Positions 19,332 through 28,738 of a DNA stretch of 64,000 nt are shown here, one piece after another. The notes under the pieces were generated by a model. The model was given only the letters and a program-made list of their open reading frames with translations. It was not told the DNA's origin and did not search any database. Origin of the DNA: Paracoccus sp. JM45 (GTDB lineage Bacteria > Pseudomonadota > Alphaproteobacteria > Rhodobacterales > Rhodobacteraceae); NCBI RefSeq assembly GCF_003590715.1, contig NZ_QQVY01000006.1, forward strand, positions 62,001-126,000, read 5' to 3'. Within the stretch, counting starts at the first letter, position 1, and the number at the start of each line of letters is the position of its first letter. Both the position numbers and the translations under genes were made by a program.

Positions 19332-22300
19332 ACAGCATCATTTCAGCGGCATTTTCGCGGACACGCACCATTATCCTGATCATGGTCGCGCTGATCGGTG
19401 CGGGATTTGCTGCCTATGTGACGATTCCCAAGGAATCTATGCCGCAGATCGATATTCCGATCTTTATCGTCAATGTCACCTACAGTGGCGTTTCCGCAGA
19501 AGATGCCGCCAAATTGCTGGCCGAACCAATCGAACGTCAGGTCAAGGGTCTGGACGGCTTGCGCCGGATGGAAACTGTGGCAAGCGAAGGCTTCGCCTCG
19601 GTCACGCTGGAATTCCGGCCCGGCTTCGATCAGGACGGGGCCTTCCAATCCGTTAAGGATGCGGTGGATGATGCCGCCCCCGACATCCCGCCCGAGGCTG
19701 ACGGCCCCTTTGTGCGTGAAATCGACATGGCAACATTTCCGATCCTGACAGTGGCCTTGTCGGGGCAGGTGCCGGAACGTGAATTGATCCGCCTTGGCCG
19801 CCAGCTGGCCGATGAGATCGAAACCGTCAGCGGTGTCTTGCAGGGCGATCTGACCGGCGATCGCGAGGACCAGCTGGAAATCCTGATCGACCCGCTGGCG
19901 ATGGAAACCTATGGCATATCGCCGGGGCAGTTGTCACAGGCGGTTCAGGCCAATAACCAACTGATTGCCGCGGGGTCTTTCGATACCGGTGCGGGGCGCT
20001 TAGGGGTATCTATCCCCGGCACGGTTGTCAGACCGACCGAGGTGATGTCGATCCCCGTGCTGGTCGATGGCAATACGGTCCTGCGCGTTCAGGATCTGGC
20101 CGAGGTCCGTCAGACCTTCAAGGACCCGACCAGTTTCGCGCGCATCGACGGTCAGCCCGCGCTGGCCATCGACGTGCGTAAATCCGCCGGATCGAATGTC
20201 ATTGATACGGTTGCTGCAGTGCGCGCAATTGTCGAAGAAAATACCGCCGACTGGCCCGATCAGGTCAACGTCGTCTTTCTGAACGACCAGTCGATCGAGA
20301 TGCGCGACCTGCTGTCCGATCTGCAAAACAACGTCATTGCCGCCGTTGTGCTGGTCATGCTGGTCACGGTGCTGTTTCTGGGTGTGCGCGCATCATTACT
20401 GGTGGCCGTGGCCATTCCGGGATCGTTTCTGGGCGGCATCCTGATTATCTGGGGTCTTGGCTTTACGATGAATGTCATCGTGCTATTTGCCCTGATCCTT
20501 GTGGTCGGCATGCTGGTCGATGGTGCGATTGTCGTGGTTGAACTGGGCGAACGGTTGATCGCGCAGGGGCATGGCAAAACGGCGGCCTTCCGCATGGCCG
20601 CACAGCGGATGGCATGGCCGATCATCGCCTCGACCGCGACGACGCTGGCGGTGTTCTTTCCGCTGCTGTTCTGGCCGGGACTGGCGGGGCAGTTCATGTT
20701 TTATCTGCCCGCTACGATGATCGCGACCTTGCTGATGTCACTGGTCATGGCGCTGGTCTTTGTTCCGGTCAGCGGTACGGTTCTGGGTGGTGGACAGGCA
20801 GGACATATTACCGAGGATGCCGAGGTTCCTTCGGTCATGAACCGCTTTTCCGGTTGGACCATCGCGCGGCCCGGAACAACGCTGGGAATTTCGATCCTAT
20901 CGGTGCTGGTCGTCTTTTACGCCTATGGCCAACTGGGTCGCGGGGTCGAGTTTTTTCCCGATACGGATGCAGAACGCGCGCAGGTGCAGATCACCGCGAA
21001 CGGCAACCTGTCGGTTCTGGAAAGCGACCGGCTTGTGCGGCTGGTCGAAGAACGCCTTATCGGCTTTGACGGGATCGAACGTGTCTATGCCCGCACCATC
21101 GGCTCGGTCGAGGAGCGCGTGCGTTCATCGCTGGCCAGTGATGTGATCGGCCAGATACAGGTGGAATTCACCGACTGGCGGCAAAGGGCGGCATCCTCGG
21201 TTATTATCGAACAGATGCGGGTTGAGGCTGGCAAGGTCCCCGGACTTGGCCTGCAGATCGAGGCGGCGTCCTCGGGGCCAGCAGCAGCACGTCCGGTGCA
21301 GATTGAAATTTCGGCTGACAACCGTGCCGACCTGCAGGATGCGGCGGCTTTGGTCCAGCGGTTGATGGTGGAACAGGGCAGCTTTGTCGATATCGTCAAT
21401 GACACGCCGCGCCCGAACCCCGAAATCCGCCTTGTCGTCGACCGCGAGGAATCGGCCCGCTATGGCGTTGATATGAACACCATCGGCACCGCCGTGCAGC
21501 TGCTGACCACAGGCGTCAATCTTGGCACCTATCTACCCGATTTCGCCGAGGATGAGGTCGATATCGCTTTGCGCTATCCACCACAGCAACGCAACTTTGA
21601 AAATCTAGCCAATCTGCGCGTCACTGTCGATGCCGGTCAGGTTCCCGTTCTGAACGTCGCCCGCATCATTCCAGCACCTGCGCCAGCGGCAATTACGCGG
21701 GTCGGCGGACTGGAAACCCAGACCCTCAGCGCCGATCTGGCAAGCGGGGCAACGCTGCAGGCCGAACTGGACCGGATCATGGCAACGATTGCCGACAGCG
21801 ATCTGCCCGATACGGTCGATGTCACCACCGGCGGCGAAATCGAGGATCAGGCCGAGGCGATGACCTTTCTGTCCGGCGCATTCATCGCGGCGATCTTCCT
21901 GATGTTCACCATTCTGCTGATCCAGATGAACAGTTTTTTTCAGGCGTTCCTTGTTCTGTCCGCCATCATTTTCTCGGTCGCGGGTGTCTTTCTGGGACTG
22001 ATGGTCCGGCAGGAATCCTTCTCGATCGTGATGAGCGGTATCGGGATCATGGCGCTGGCGGGGGTCGTGGTGAACAACAACATAATCCTGATCGACGCCT
22101 ATAATGAACACCGTCAGGCGGGGCTGGGGCCGGATCAGGCCGCCCGTCGTGCGGCAGCTGAACGGTTCCGTCCGGTTCTGCTGACTGCAACAACCACGGT
22201 GATCGGACTTTTGCCGATGGTGATGGGCATTACGATCGATTTTGCAGGCCGCGACCTGTTTTTCGGTGCGCCGTCGGGGCAGTTCTGGATACAGCTGTCG

Positions 22301-22423
22301 ACGGGAATTGCAGGCGGGCTGGTCGTTGCGACGGCAATCACCTTGCTGCTAACGCCGACCTTGCTGGCATGGGACGGGCGCAGAAGACAGCGCCGGTCCG
22401 ACCGGAAAAAGGGCCGCGCATAG
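19328..22423 (+). CDS. RND efflux pump permease (AcrB/MdtB family)
   Basis: A 1031-residue proton-driven inner-membrane pump. It has a first helix at about 12-30, a large periplasmic loop, helices 2-6 around 335-480 including the proton-relay region GMLVDGAIVVVE, a second periplasmic loop and helices 8-12 near the C-terminus. The length is normal. Its closest look is the hydrophobic-compound efflux branch; the substrate is not deducible. The gene starts within the adaptor stop codon, so the two are produced together. Confidence 0.95.
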   Translation: MNSIISAAFSRTRTIILIMVALIGAGFAAYVTIPKESMPQIDIPIFIVNVTYSGVSAEDAAKLLAEPIERQVKGLDGLRRMETVASEGFASVTLEFRPGFDQDGAFQSVKDAVDDAAPDIPPEADGPFVREIDMATFPILTVALSGQVPERELIRLGRQLADEIETVSGVLQGDLTGDREDQLEILIDPLAMETYGISPGQLSQAVQANNQLIAAGSFDTGAGRLGVSIPGTVVRPTEVMSIPVLVDGNTVLRVQDLAEVRQTFKDPTSFARIDGQPALAIDVRKSAGSNVIDTVAAVRAIVEENTADWPDQVNVVFLNDQSIEMRDLLSDLQNNVIAAVVLVMLVTVLFLGVRASLLVAVAIPGSFLGGILIIWGLGFTMNVIVLFALILVVGMLVDGAIVVVELGERLIAQGHGKTAAFRMAAQRMAWPIIASTATTLAVFFPLLFWPGLAGQFMFYLPATMIATLLMSLVMALVFVPVSGTVLGGGQAGHITEDAEVPSVMNRFSGWTIARPGTTLGISILSVLVVFYAYGQLGRGVEFFPDTDAERAQVQITANGNLSVLESDRLVRLVEERLIGFDGIERVYARTIGSVEERVRSSLASDVIGQIQVEFTDWRQRAASSVIIEQMRVEAGKVPGLGLQIEAASSGPAAARPVQIEISADNRADLQDAAALVQRLMVEQGSFVDIVNDTPRPNPEIRLVVDREESARYGVDMNTIGTAVQLLTTGVNLGTYLPDFAEDEVDIALRYPPQQRNFENLANLRVTVDAGQVPVLNVARIIPAPAPAAITRVGGLETQTLSADLASGATLQAELDRIMATIADSDLPDTVDVTTGGEIEDQAEAMTFLSGAFIAAIFLMFTILLIQMNSFFQAFLVLSAIIFSVAGVFLGLMVRQESFSIVMSGIGIMALAGVVVNNNIILIDAYNEHRQAGLGPDQAARRAAAERFRPVLLTATTTVIGLLPMVMGITIDFAGRDLFFGAPSGQFWIQLSTGIAGGLVVATAITLLLTPTLLAWDGRRRQRRSDRKKGRA

Positions 22424-22431
22424 CGGCCCTT
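22409..22431. terminator. hairpin between convergent RND and importer genes
   Basis: AAGGGCCGC (22409-22417) and GCGGCCCTT (22423-22431) pair perfectly around GCATA. The hairpin includes the RND stop codon and serves both strands. Confidence 0.7.
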
Positions 22432-22438
22432 CCACAGG

Positions 22439-23422
22439 TTACTGGAATGCGCGGTCGGTAACAGTCGACACCCAAGCGCCCTCGGGGGCCGCGGCAATGA
22501 CGGGGTCCGAGCCACCTGACAGAAGCGTATCAACGGTGCGCTGGTAATCAGCTTCGTCCAGTGACCCGTCAGAACCGTCCAGCAGCAGCGCGATCTCCCT
22601 CATCATGCGGGCCTGATGTTCCAGCGTTTGCGCACCGGTTTCATCATTGTCCAACACGATCTCGGCGGCCTCGTCCGGGTTTTCGGCGGCATAGGTCCAG
22701 CCCTTCATGCTGGCACGCACGAATTTCGCCAGATCATCGACTTTGGCATCATCAGCCAGCGTCTCTTCCAGCACATAGAGGCCGTCTTCCAAGGTTGCGA
22801 CGCCCTGATCCTCGTATTTGAAGGTCACCAGATCATCGGGCGACAGACCGGCATCCAGCACCTGACCGTATTCGTTATAGGTCATGGTGCTGATGCAGGC
22901 CGCCTGCTTTTGCAGCAGGGGATCGACGTTGAAGCCCTGCTTCAGGACGGTCACCCCGTCTTCGCCGCCTTCGGTCGACAGGCCAAGCGTGTTCATCCAC
23001 GACAGGAAGGGATATTCATTGCCGGAAAACCAGACGCCAAGGGTCTTGCCTGCGAAATCTGTTTCAGGGTCGGTAATGCCGCTTTCCTTCAGACAGGTCA
23101 GCATCATCCCCGAGGATTTGAACGGCTGCGCGATATTCACCAGTGGCAGACCCTTTTCACGGGCGGCCAAGGCGGCGGGCATCCATTCGACAACCACATC
23201 CGCGCCGCCACCGGCCAACACCTGCGTCGGCGCAATGTCGGGACCGCCTGCCTTGATGGTGACGTCCAGACCTTCTTCTTCGTAGAAACCCTTGGCTTGG
23301 GCCACATAATAGCCTGCAAACTGGGCCTGTGTGACCCATTTCAATTGCAGGGTCAGTTCATTTGCATGGGCAGCGCCCGCCATCAGCGCCAGTCCCGCGG
23401 CCGAGATCATCAATCGTTTCAT
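22439..23422 (-). CDS. ABC importer substrate-binding protein, NMT1/Thi5 type
   Basis: A 327-residue periplasmic binding protein. The signal peptide MKRLMISAAGLALMAGAAHA is followed by LTLQLKWVTQAQFAGYYVAQ and KGFYEEEGLDVTI, hallmarks of the SsuA/THI5-like family that includes pyrimidine-related binding proteins. The ribosome site AGGAGAG sets the start at 23422. It is the last gene of the pyrimidine-degradation transcript, so a pyrimidine or hydantoin ligand is likely by context, not proven by sequence. Confidence 0.92.
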   Translation of the reverse strand: MKRLMISAAGLALMAGAAHANELTLQLKWVTQAQFAGYYVAQAKGFYEEEGLDVTIKAGGPDIAPTQVLAGGGADVVVEWMPAALAAREKGLPLVNIAQPFKSSGMMLTCLKESGITDPETDFAGKTLGVWFSGNEYPFLSWMNTLGLSTEGGEDGVTVLKQGFNVDPLLQKQAACISTMTYNEYGQVLDAGLSPDDLVTFKYEDQGVATLEDGLYVLEETLADDAKVDDLAKFVRASMKGWTYAAENPDEAAEIVLDNDETGAQTLEHQARMMREIALLLDGSDGSLDEADYQRTVDTLLSGGSDPVIAAAPEGAWVSTVTDRAFQ

Positions 23423-23454
23423 GCTATTCTCTCCTGTTGGTGGGGCACGCCCCG

Positions 23455-24288
23455 TTACTTGCGCTGCGACGGGTGCCAGAACGTCACCTTCTTTTCGATC
23501 AGCGCAACAAGTCCATAGAACAAGGTTCCTGCAAGGGCTGCGACCACGATCTCTGCCCAAACCAAAGGCAGATCCAGCCGGCCCACTGCGGTGGAAATCC
23601 GGAAACCCATACCGCGCGTCGGGCTGCCGAAGAATTCCGCCACGATTGCGCCGATCAGCGCAAGGGTCGTGGTGAGCTTTAGGCCGTTGAACAAAAAAGG
23701 CATTGCGGCAGGCAGGCGCAGTTTCCATAGGGCCGCAGGATAGGGGGCCGCCCAACTGGCCATCAGGTCACGTTGCATGGTGTCGGTTGCCTTCAGGCCC
23801 GCCACCATGTTGACCAGAATGGGAAAGAACACCATCACGACAACGACGGCAGATTTCGACTGCCAGTCAAAGCCGAACCACATGACCAGAATGGGCGCGA
23901 TACCTACAATCGGCAGGGCCGCAACGAAGTTGCCGATGGGCAGCAATCCGCGCTGTAGAAACGGGCTGCGGTCGATGGCAATGGCGGTCAGCATGGCTGC
24001 CAAGGCACCGATGATCCAACCCGACAACGCGCCGCGCAGGATGGTCTGGACAAAATCGGTCCAAAGGATCGACCTGTTCGCCACAAAACTGGCCGCAATC
24101 TGGCTGGGTGCAGGCAGGATGACCGATGGCACGGAATATAGCCGGACAATTGCCTCCCATAGGACCAGCAGTGTCACGCCAAAGACGACCGCGACGGCGG
24201 TGCACGTCAGGCGGGTGTCGAAACGCGCCAGCCAGATGTTGATTGCCCAGCCACCCAGCCAGATACCAAGGATCGGTAATATGTTCAT
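23455..24288 (-). CDS. ABC importer permease (BPD family)
   Basis: A 277-residue inner-membrane permease with about six helices. The cytoplasmic EAA-type loop WAAPYPAALWKLRLPAAMPFLF contacts the ATPase. It overlaps the second permease gene by 4 bases, and together they form a heterodimeric channel for the NMT1-type binding protein encoded just downstream. Confidence 0.92.
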   Translation of the reverse strand: MNILPILGIWLGGWAINIWLARFDTRLTCTAVAVVFGVTLLVLWEAIVRLYSVPSVILPAPSQIAASFVANRSILWTDFVQTILRGALSGWIIGALAAMLTAIAIDRSPFLQRGLLPIGNFVAALPIVGIAPILVMWFGFDWQSKSAVVVVMVFFPILVNMVAGLKATDTMQRDLMASWAAPYPAALWKLRLPAAMPFLFNGLKLTTTLALIGAIVAEFFGSPTRGMGFRISTAVGRLDLPLVWAEIVVAALAGTLFYGLVALIEKKVTFWHPSQRK

Positions 24289-25160
24289 CTTGCCAACCCC
24301 ATACGCTGTAACGTCGCCTTTTCAATGACGCCGACGATGGCAACCAATGCGGCGGCCAACAGGGCGGCGGCGAACAGTGCCGACCAGATCTGAACGGTTT
24401 GTCCGTAATAACTGCCTGACAACAGACGCGCGCCCAGACCCGCTGTGGCCCCTGCGGGCAACTCTCCGACGATGGTGCCGACAAGGGCGGCGGCAATGGC
24501 GACCTTCAGGCTGGCAAACAGATAGGGCAGCGATGAGGGCAACCGTAAACGCCAGAACTGCTGGCTGTCGCTTGCGCTCCAGGATTTCATCTGGTCCAGC
24601 TGCATGCCGTCTGGCGTCCGCAGGCCTTTGACCATGCCGACCAGCACCGGAAAGAAGGACAGCCACGCGGCGATAACTGCTTTGGGCAGCAGGCCGGTAA
24701 TGCCCGCGCTGGCAAAAACGACGATCACCATCGGTGCGATCGCAAGGATCGGCACGGTCTGGCTGGCCACGGCCCATGGCATGACTGATTGGTCCATACT
24801 GCGGCTGTGAACGATGCCGACGGCCAGCAGGATGCCTGCCACGGTGCCAATGCCAAAACCCGCCAAAGTGGCCGACAGCGTGATCCACCCATGCCAGACC
24901 AGACTGCGACGCGAGGTAATGGCCTGTCCCGCCAAGCCGTCATAGAGACCCACCGCAACCTGATGCGGGGTGGGCAGAATCGGGCGGTCTTGCGTCATGG
25001 TCTTGGAAATCAGCTCAGGCAGGGACAGCTCGATCCCTGCGCGGGCGGCCTGATCGCGTTCCCATGTGGCGTTCATGCGGATCGCGCCCAGATACCAGAT
25101 GGCGATGATGACCAGCAGAACCGTCATAATAGGTAATGCGGCGCGCCACACCCTAGTCAT
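24285..25160 (-). CDS. ABC importer permease (BPD family)
   Basis: A 291-residue permease with an N-terminal helix near 8-27, then the core domain. The EAA loop is SDSQQFWRLRLPSSLPYLFA. A longer frame to 25196 exists, but the ATG at 25160 sits at the family start and overlaps the end of the ATPase gene by 8 bases, as expected for a coupled operon. Confidence 0.92.
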   Translation of the reverse strand: MTRVWRAALPIMTVLLVIIAIWYLGAIRMNATWERDQAARAGIELSLPELISKTMTQDRPILPTPHQVAVGLYDGLAGQAITSRRSLVWHGWITLSATLAGFGIGTVAGILLAVGIVHSRSMDQSVMPWAVASQTVPILAIAPMVIVVFASAGITGLLPKAVIAAWLSFFPVLVGMVKGLRTPDGMQLDQMKSWSASDSQQFWRLRLPSSLPYLFASLKVAIAAALVGTIVGELPAGATAGLGARLLSGSYYGQTVQIWSALFAAALLAAALVAIVGVIEKATLQRMGLAR

Positions 25161-25932
25161 AGCTGTGGCCTTCGCGCAGCCCCTCACGCACCTCATGGGC
25201 CAATGCGATGAATTCCGGCGAGTCGCGGATTTCCAGCGGACGTTCGCGGGGCAGCGTGCTTTCGATCACTCGCGTAATACGTCCGGGACGGGGCGACATA
25301 ACGACAATCTTAGTGGAGAGATAGACCGCCTCGGGGATGGAATGCGTCACGAAGCCGATGGTCTTTTGCGTTTTGGCCCAAAGGGTCAAAAGCGCCTCGT
25401 TCAGACGGTCACGAACGATTTCGTCCAAGGCGCCGAAGGGTTCGTCCATCAGCAGGATATCGGCGTCGAATGCCAAAGCACGCGCGATGCTGGCGCGCTG
25501 CTGCATACCACCCGACAGTTGCCATGGGAATTTGCCGCCGAAATTCTTCAGCTCGACCAGTTCAAGGACATGGGCGATCCGTTTGGCACGTTCTTCGCGT
25601 GAAAACCCCATGATTTCCAATGGCAGGGCAATATTTCCCTTGATCGTGCGCCACGGATAAAGCCCCGGTGCCTGAAAGACATAGCCATAGGCACGCGCTT
25701 TGCGCGCCTGATCCGGCGTCATGCCGTTGACGCTGATCTGGCCCGCCGTGACCGTTTCCAGCGCAGCGATACTGCGCAGGAAAGTTGTTTTTCCACAGCC
25801 CGAGGGGCCGATGAAGCTGACGAATTCACCGCGGTTGATGTCCAGATCCACGTCCTTCAGTGCGTGGATCGGACCATCCGCTGTCTGGAACGTCAGGTCG
25901 ACGCCTTGCGCCTTGATGACTGTGTCGCCCAA
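25153..25932 (-). CDS. ABC importer ATP-binding protein
   Basis: A 259-residue nitrate/taurine/pyrimidine-type ATPase. Walker A is GPSGCGKTT near 43, the Q-loop is YVFQAPGLYPW, the signature is LSGGMQQRA and Walker B is ILLMDEPFGALDE. The start seems to be TTG, 4 bases after the dihydropyrimidinase stop. No ATG or GTG is available near the expected N-terminus, so translation may depend on coupling to the gene before it. Confidence 0.93.
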   Translation of the reverse strand: MGDTVIKAQGVDLTFQTADGPIHALKDVDLDINRGEFVSFIGPSGCGKTTFLRSIAALETVTAGQISVNGMTPDQARKARAYGYVFQAPGLYPWRTIKGNIALPLEIMGFSREERAKRIAHVLELVELKNFGGKFPWQLSGGMQQRASIARALAFDADILLMDEPFGALDEIVRDRLNEALLTLWAKTQKTIGFVTHSIPEAVYLSTKIVVMSPRPGRITRVIESTLPRERPLEIRDSPEFIALAHEVREGLREGHSYD

Positions 25933-25936
25933 ACTT

Positions 25937-27388
25937 TCAGACCCCGCTTGCCGGAATGCCGCTGCGGGCGACGGGGCGGGGGGCGGTCAGGTCTTTCCAT
26001 GCACTCAGCGCGCGGTTGACGTTGCCCTTGGCTTCGCGCGGAACGAATTCGCCGTGGCCTTCCTGACTGTCGACGTTCCCCTCGGTTACGGCAACGACGC
26101 CGCGGGACAGGGTAAAGCGGGGCAGGCCGGTAACCTGTTGACCTTCGAAGACGTTATAGTCGATGGCCGATTGTTGGCTGCATGCGCTGATGGTCTTGCT
26201 GGCTTTCGGGTCCCAAACGACCAGATCGGCATCCGCGCCGACCAGAACGGCCCCCTTGCGCGGATACATCCCCAGAATCTTGGCGATATTCGTCGAGGTT
26301 GCGGCCACGAATTCATTCGGCGTCAGGCGTCCGGTTTCGACGCCATGGGTCCACAGCATTGGCATCCGGTCTTCCAGCCCGCCGGTGCCATTCGGGATCT
26401 TGGTGAAATCGTCGATGCCATAGCGTTTCTGTTCGGTGGTAAAGGCGCAATGGTCCGTCGCCACGACCGACAGACTGCCCGACTGCAATCCGGCCCACAG
26501 GCTGTCCTGATGCAGCTTGTTGCGGAAGGGTGGCGACATGACGCGGCGGGCGGCGTGGTCCCAATCGGGGTGGAAATATTCGCTGTCATCCAGCGTCAGA
26601 TGCTGGATCAGCGGTTCGCCCCAGACGCGCTTGCCTTGTTGGCGGGCGCGGCGGATGGCCTCGTGGCTGTCTTCGCAACTGACGTGGACGACATAGAGCG
26701 GGACGCCCGCCATATCTGCGACCATGATGGCGCGGTTCGTCGCCTCACCTTCGACCTGCGGGGGGCGGGAATAGGCATGGGCTTCGGGGCCGGTATTCCC
26801 TTCGGCCAGCAGACGGGCAGAGAGTTCGGCCACCACGTCGCCGTTTTCGGCATGCACCATGGCGATGCCGCCCAGATCACCCACGCGACGGAAGGATGCG
26901 AACAACTCGTCATCATTCACCATCAAGGCGCCCTTGTAGGCCATGAAATGCTTGAAGCTGGTGATGCCACGATCGACCACGGCTTGCATTTCGTCAAAGA
27001 CCTGTTCGCCCCACCACGTCACCGCCATATGATAGCTGTAATCGCAATGCGCGCGGCCCGACTTGTTGTCCCACATCTGCAACGCGTCCAGCAAACCCTG
27101 ACCGGGCGAGGGCAGGGCGAAGTCCACCACCATCGTCGTACCACCTGCCAGCGCCGCACGGGTGCCGCTTTCGAAATCATCGGCGGAATAAGTGCCCATG
27201 AAGGGCATTTCCAGATGGGTATGCGGGTCGATGCCGCCCGGCATGATATAGCAGCCGGTCGCGTCCAGCGTCTTGTCGCCCGTCAGACCATTGCCGATGG
27301 CCGCAATCTTGCCGCCTTCGATCAGCACATCCGACTTATAGGTCAGATCTGCGGTCACGATAGTGCCGTTTCTGATGACAGTGCTCAT
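25937..27388 (-). CDS. hydA: dihydropyrimidinase (D-hydantoinase)
   Basis: A 483-residue amidohydrolase that opens dihydrouracil, dihydrothymine or hydantoins to N-carbamoyl amino acids. The metal site shows DPHTHLEM (His56, His58) and the carboxylated Lys152 within FMAYKG; later ligands include VHVSCED and the ATDHCAF Asp. Two adjacent ATGs exist at 27391 and 27388; I chose the second for its spacing from GGTAGG. It lies between the beta-ureidopropionase-type gene and the importer, which supports reductive pyrimidine degradation. Confidence 0.94.
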   Translation of the reverse strand: MSTVIRNGTIVTADLTYKSDVLIEGGKIAAIGNGLTGDKTLDATGCYIMPGGIDPHTHLEMPFMGTYSADDFESGTRAALAGGTTMVVDFALPSPGQGLLDALQMWDNKSGRAHCDYSYHMAVTWWGEQVFDEMQAVVDRGITSFKHFMAYKGALMVNDDELFASFRRVGDLGGIAMVHAENGDVVAELSARLLAEGNTGPEAHAYSRPPQVEGEATNRAIMVADMAGVPLYVVHVSCEDSHEAIRRARQQGKRVWGEPLIQHLTLDDSEYFHPDWDHAARRVMSPPFRNKLHQDSLWAGLQSGSLSVVATDHCAFTTEQKRYGIDDFTKIPNGTGGLEDRMPMLWTHGVETGRLTPNEFVAATSTNIAKILGMYPRKGAVLVGADADLVVWDPKASKTISACSQQSAIDYNVFEGQQVTGLPRFTLSRGVVAVTEGNVDSQEGHGEFVPREAKGNVNRALSAWKDLTAPRPVARSGIPASGV

Positions 27389-27411
27389 CATCCTACCTCT
27401 TCCCTTTGGTG

Positions 27412-28674
27412 TTATACGATCTCGGCGGCATCCAGCACAGCATGCAGCAAGACGTCGCTGCCAGCTGCGGCCCATTCCGGGCTGATCTCCTCGGCCTCGT
27501 TGTGGGACAGGCCGTCGACACAGGGGCACATGATCATGACGGTCGGCGCGACCTTATTGATCCAGCACGCGTCATGACCCGCGCCTGAAATAATATCCAT
27601 ATGACTGTGCCCAAGTCGTTCCGCAGCCGCCCTGACCGAGTTCACAAGCGCGGGATGGAAAGTCACCGGATCAAAATGACCGACAGGTTCGATTTCAATT
27701 TGAAGACCAAGATCATCCGCAATAACAGCTGCTTGCGCCTCTAACTTGGAACGCATCGAGGTCAACTTTTCCAGATCGGGCGATCTGAAGTCGATGGTGA
27801 AAACTGCCTTGCCCGGGATCACATTGCGGCTGTTGGGATAGACATTCGCCTGACCGACCGCGCCGACAGCATTCGGCTGGTGTTCCATTGCAATGCTATG
27901 CACTGCTTCCATGATACGGGCCATGCCAAGGCCGGCGTTCACGCGCATTTTCATCGGGGTCGATCCGGTATGGGCGTCCTTACCGGTCAGCGTCACCTGC
28001 AACCACCACAGGCCCTGACCATGGGTGACGACACCGATGGCCTTGCCCTCTGCTTCCAGAATCGGGCCTTGTTCAATGTGGTATTCGAACATCGCATGGA
28101 TTGGCCGCTTGCCGATCTCTTCGGTGCCGCGCCAACCGATACGGTCCAGTTCTTCGCCAAAGGTCTTGCCCTCGGCGTCGGTGCGGCTGTTGGCGTAATC
28201 TTCTTCCAGCACACCCGCAAAAACGCCCGATGCCAACATGGCGGGCGCGAAACGAGCCCCTTCCTCATTTGTCCAGTTGGCGACAACGATGGGGCGGCGG
28301 GTCTTGATGCCCATATCGCGGATCGAGCGGATGACCTCTAACCCTGCCAGCACACCGAGAACACCGTCGTATTTTCCACCCGTGGGCTGGGTATCCAAAT
28401 GGCTGCCGATATAGATCGGGTCCAGATCGGGTTCGCTGCCTTCGTGACGCATGAACATATTGCCCATGCGATCCAGTCCCATCGTCATGCCCGCATCTTC
28501 GCACCACGATTGGAACAGACGGCGGCCTTCGGCATCTTCGTCCGTCAGCGTCTGGCGGTTACAACCGCCCGCAATGCCGGGGCCGACCTTTGCCATCTGT
28601 TCCAGACTGTCCCACAGCCGGTCGCCGTCAATTTTCATATTGGCAGCCGGAACCAGCCCGCTCGCGTCGGTCAT
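27412..28674 (-). CDS. Zn-dependent amidohydrolase, beta-ureidopropionase type (M20)
   Basis: A 420-residue member of the allantoate amidohydrolase / N-carbamoyl-beta-alanine amidohydrolase group. Metal-site motifs are GSHLDTQPTGGKYDGVLGV, NWTNEEGARF and EYHIEQGP; the late SGAGHDACW carries another ligand. It would cleave N-carbamoyl-beta-alanine to beta-alanine, carbon dioxide and ammonia. Allantoate or L-carbamoyl amino acids are alternatives, but the neighbouring dihydropyrimidinase and aminotransferase favour the pyrimidine route. Confidence 0.9.
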   Translation of the reverse strand: MTDASGLVPAANMKIDGDRLWDSLEQMAKVGPGIAGGCNRQTLTDEDAEGRRLFQSWCEDAGMTMGLDRMGNMFMRHEGSEPDLDPIYIGSHLDTQPTGGKYDGVLGVLAGLEVIRSIRDMGIKTRRPIVVANWTNEEGARFAPAMLASGVFAGVLEEDYANSRTDAEGKTFGEELDRIGWRGTEEIGKRPIHAMFEYHIEQGPILEAEGKAIGVVTHGQGLWWLQVTLTGKDAHTGSTPMKMRVNAGLGMARIMEAVHSIAMEHQPNAVGAVGQANVYPNSRNVIPGKAVFTIDFRSPDLEKLTSMRSKLEAQAAVIADDLGLQIEIEPVGHFDPVTFHPALVNSVRAAAERLGHSHMDIISGAGHDACWINKVAPTVMIMCPCVDGLSHNEAEEISPEWAAAGSDVLLHAVLDAAEIV

Positions 28675-28738
28675 AACTTTATCCTTCCTGTCTGGCCGCC
28701 CCGTTCTGACGCAGGGTCGGCTTGCTTGGTATGCTGTG

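Noticed and set aside
25721..27577. A 618-codon open frame opposite the dihydropyrimidinase gene
   Set aside because: It is a shadow of a well-conserved gene on the other strand, caused by high-GC codon use; its translation has no domain motif.
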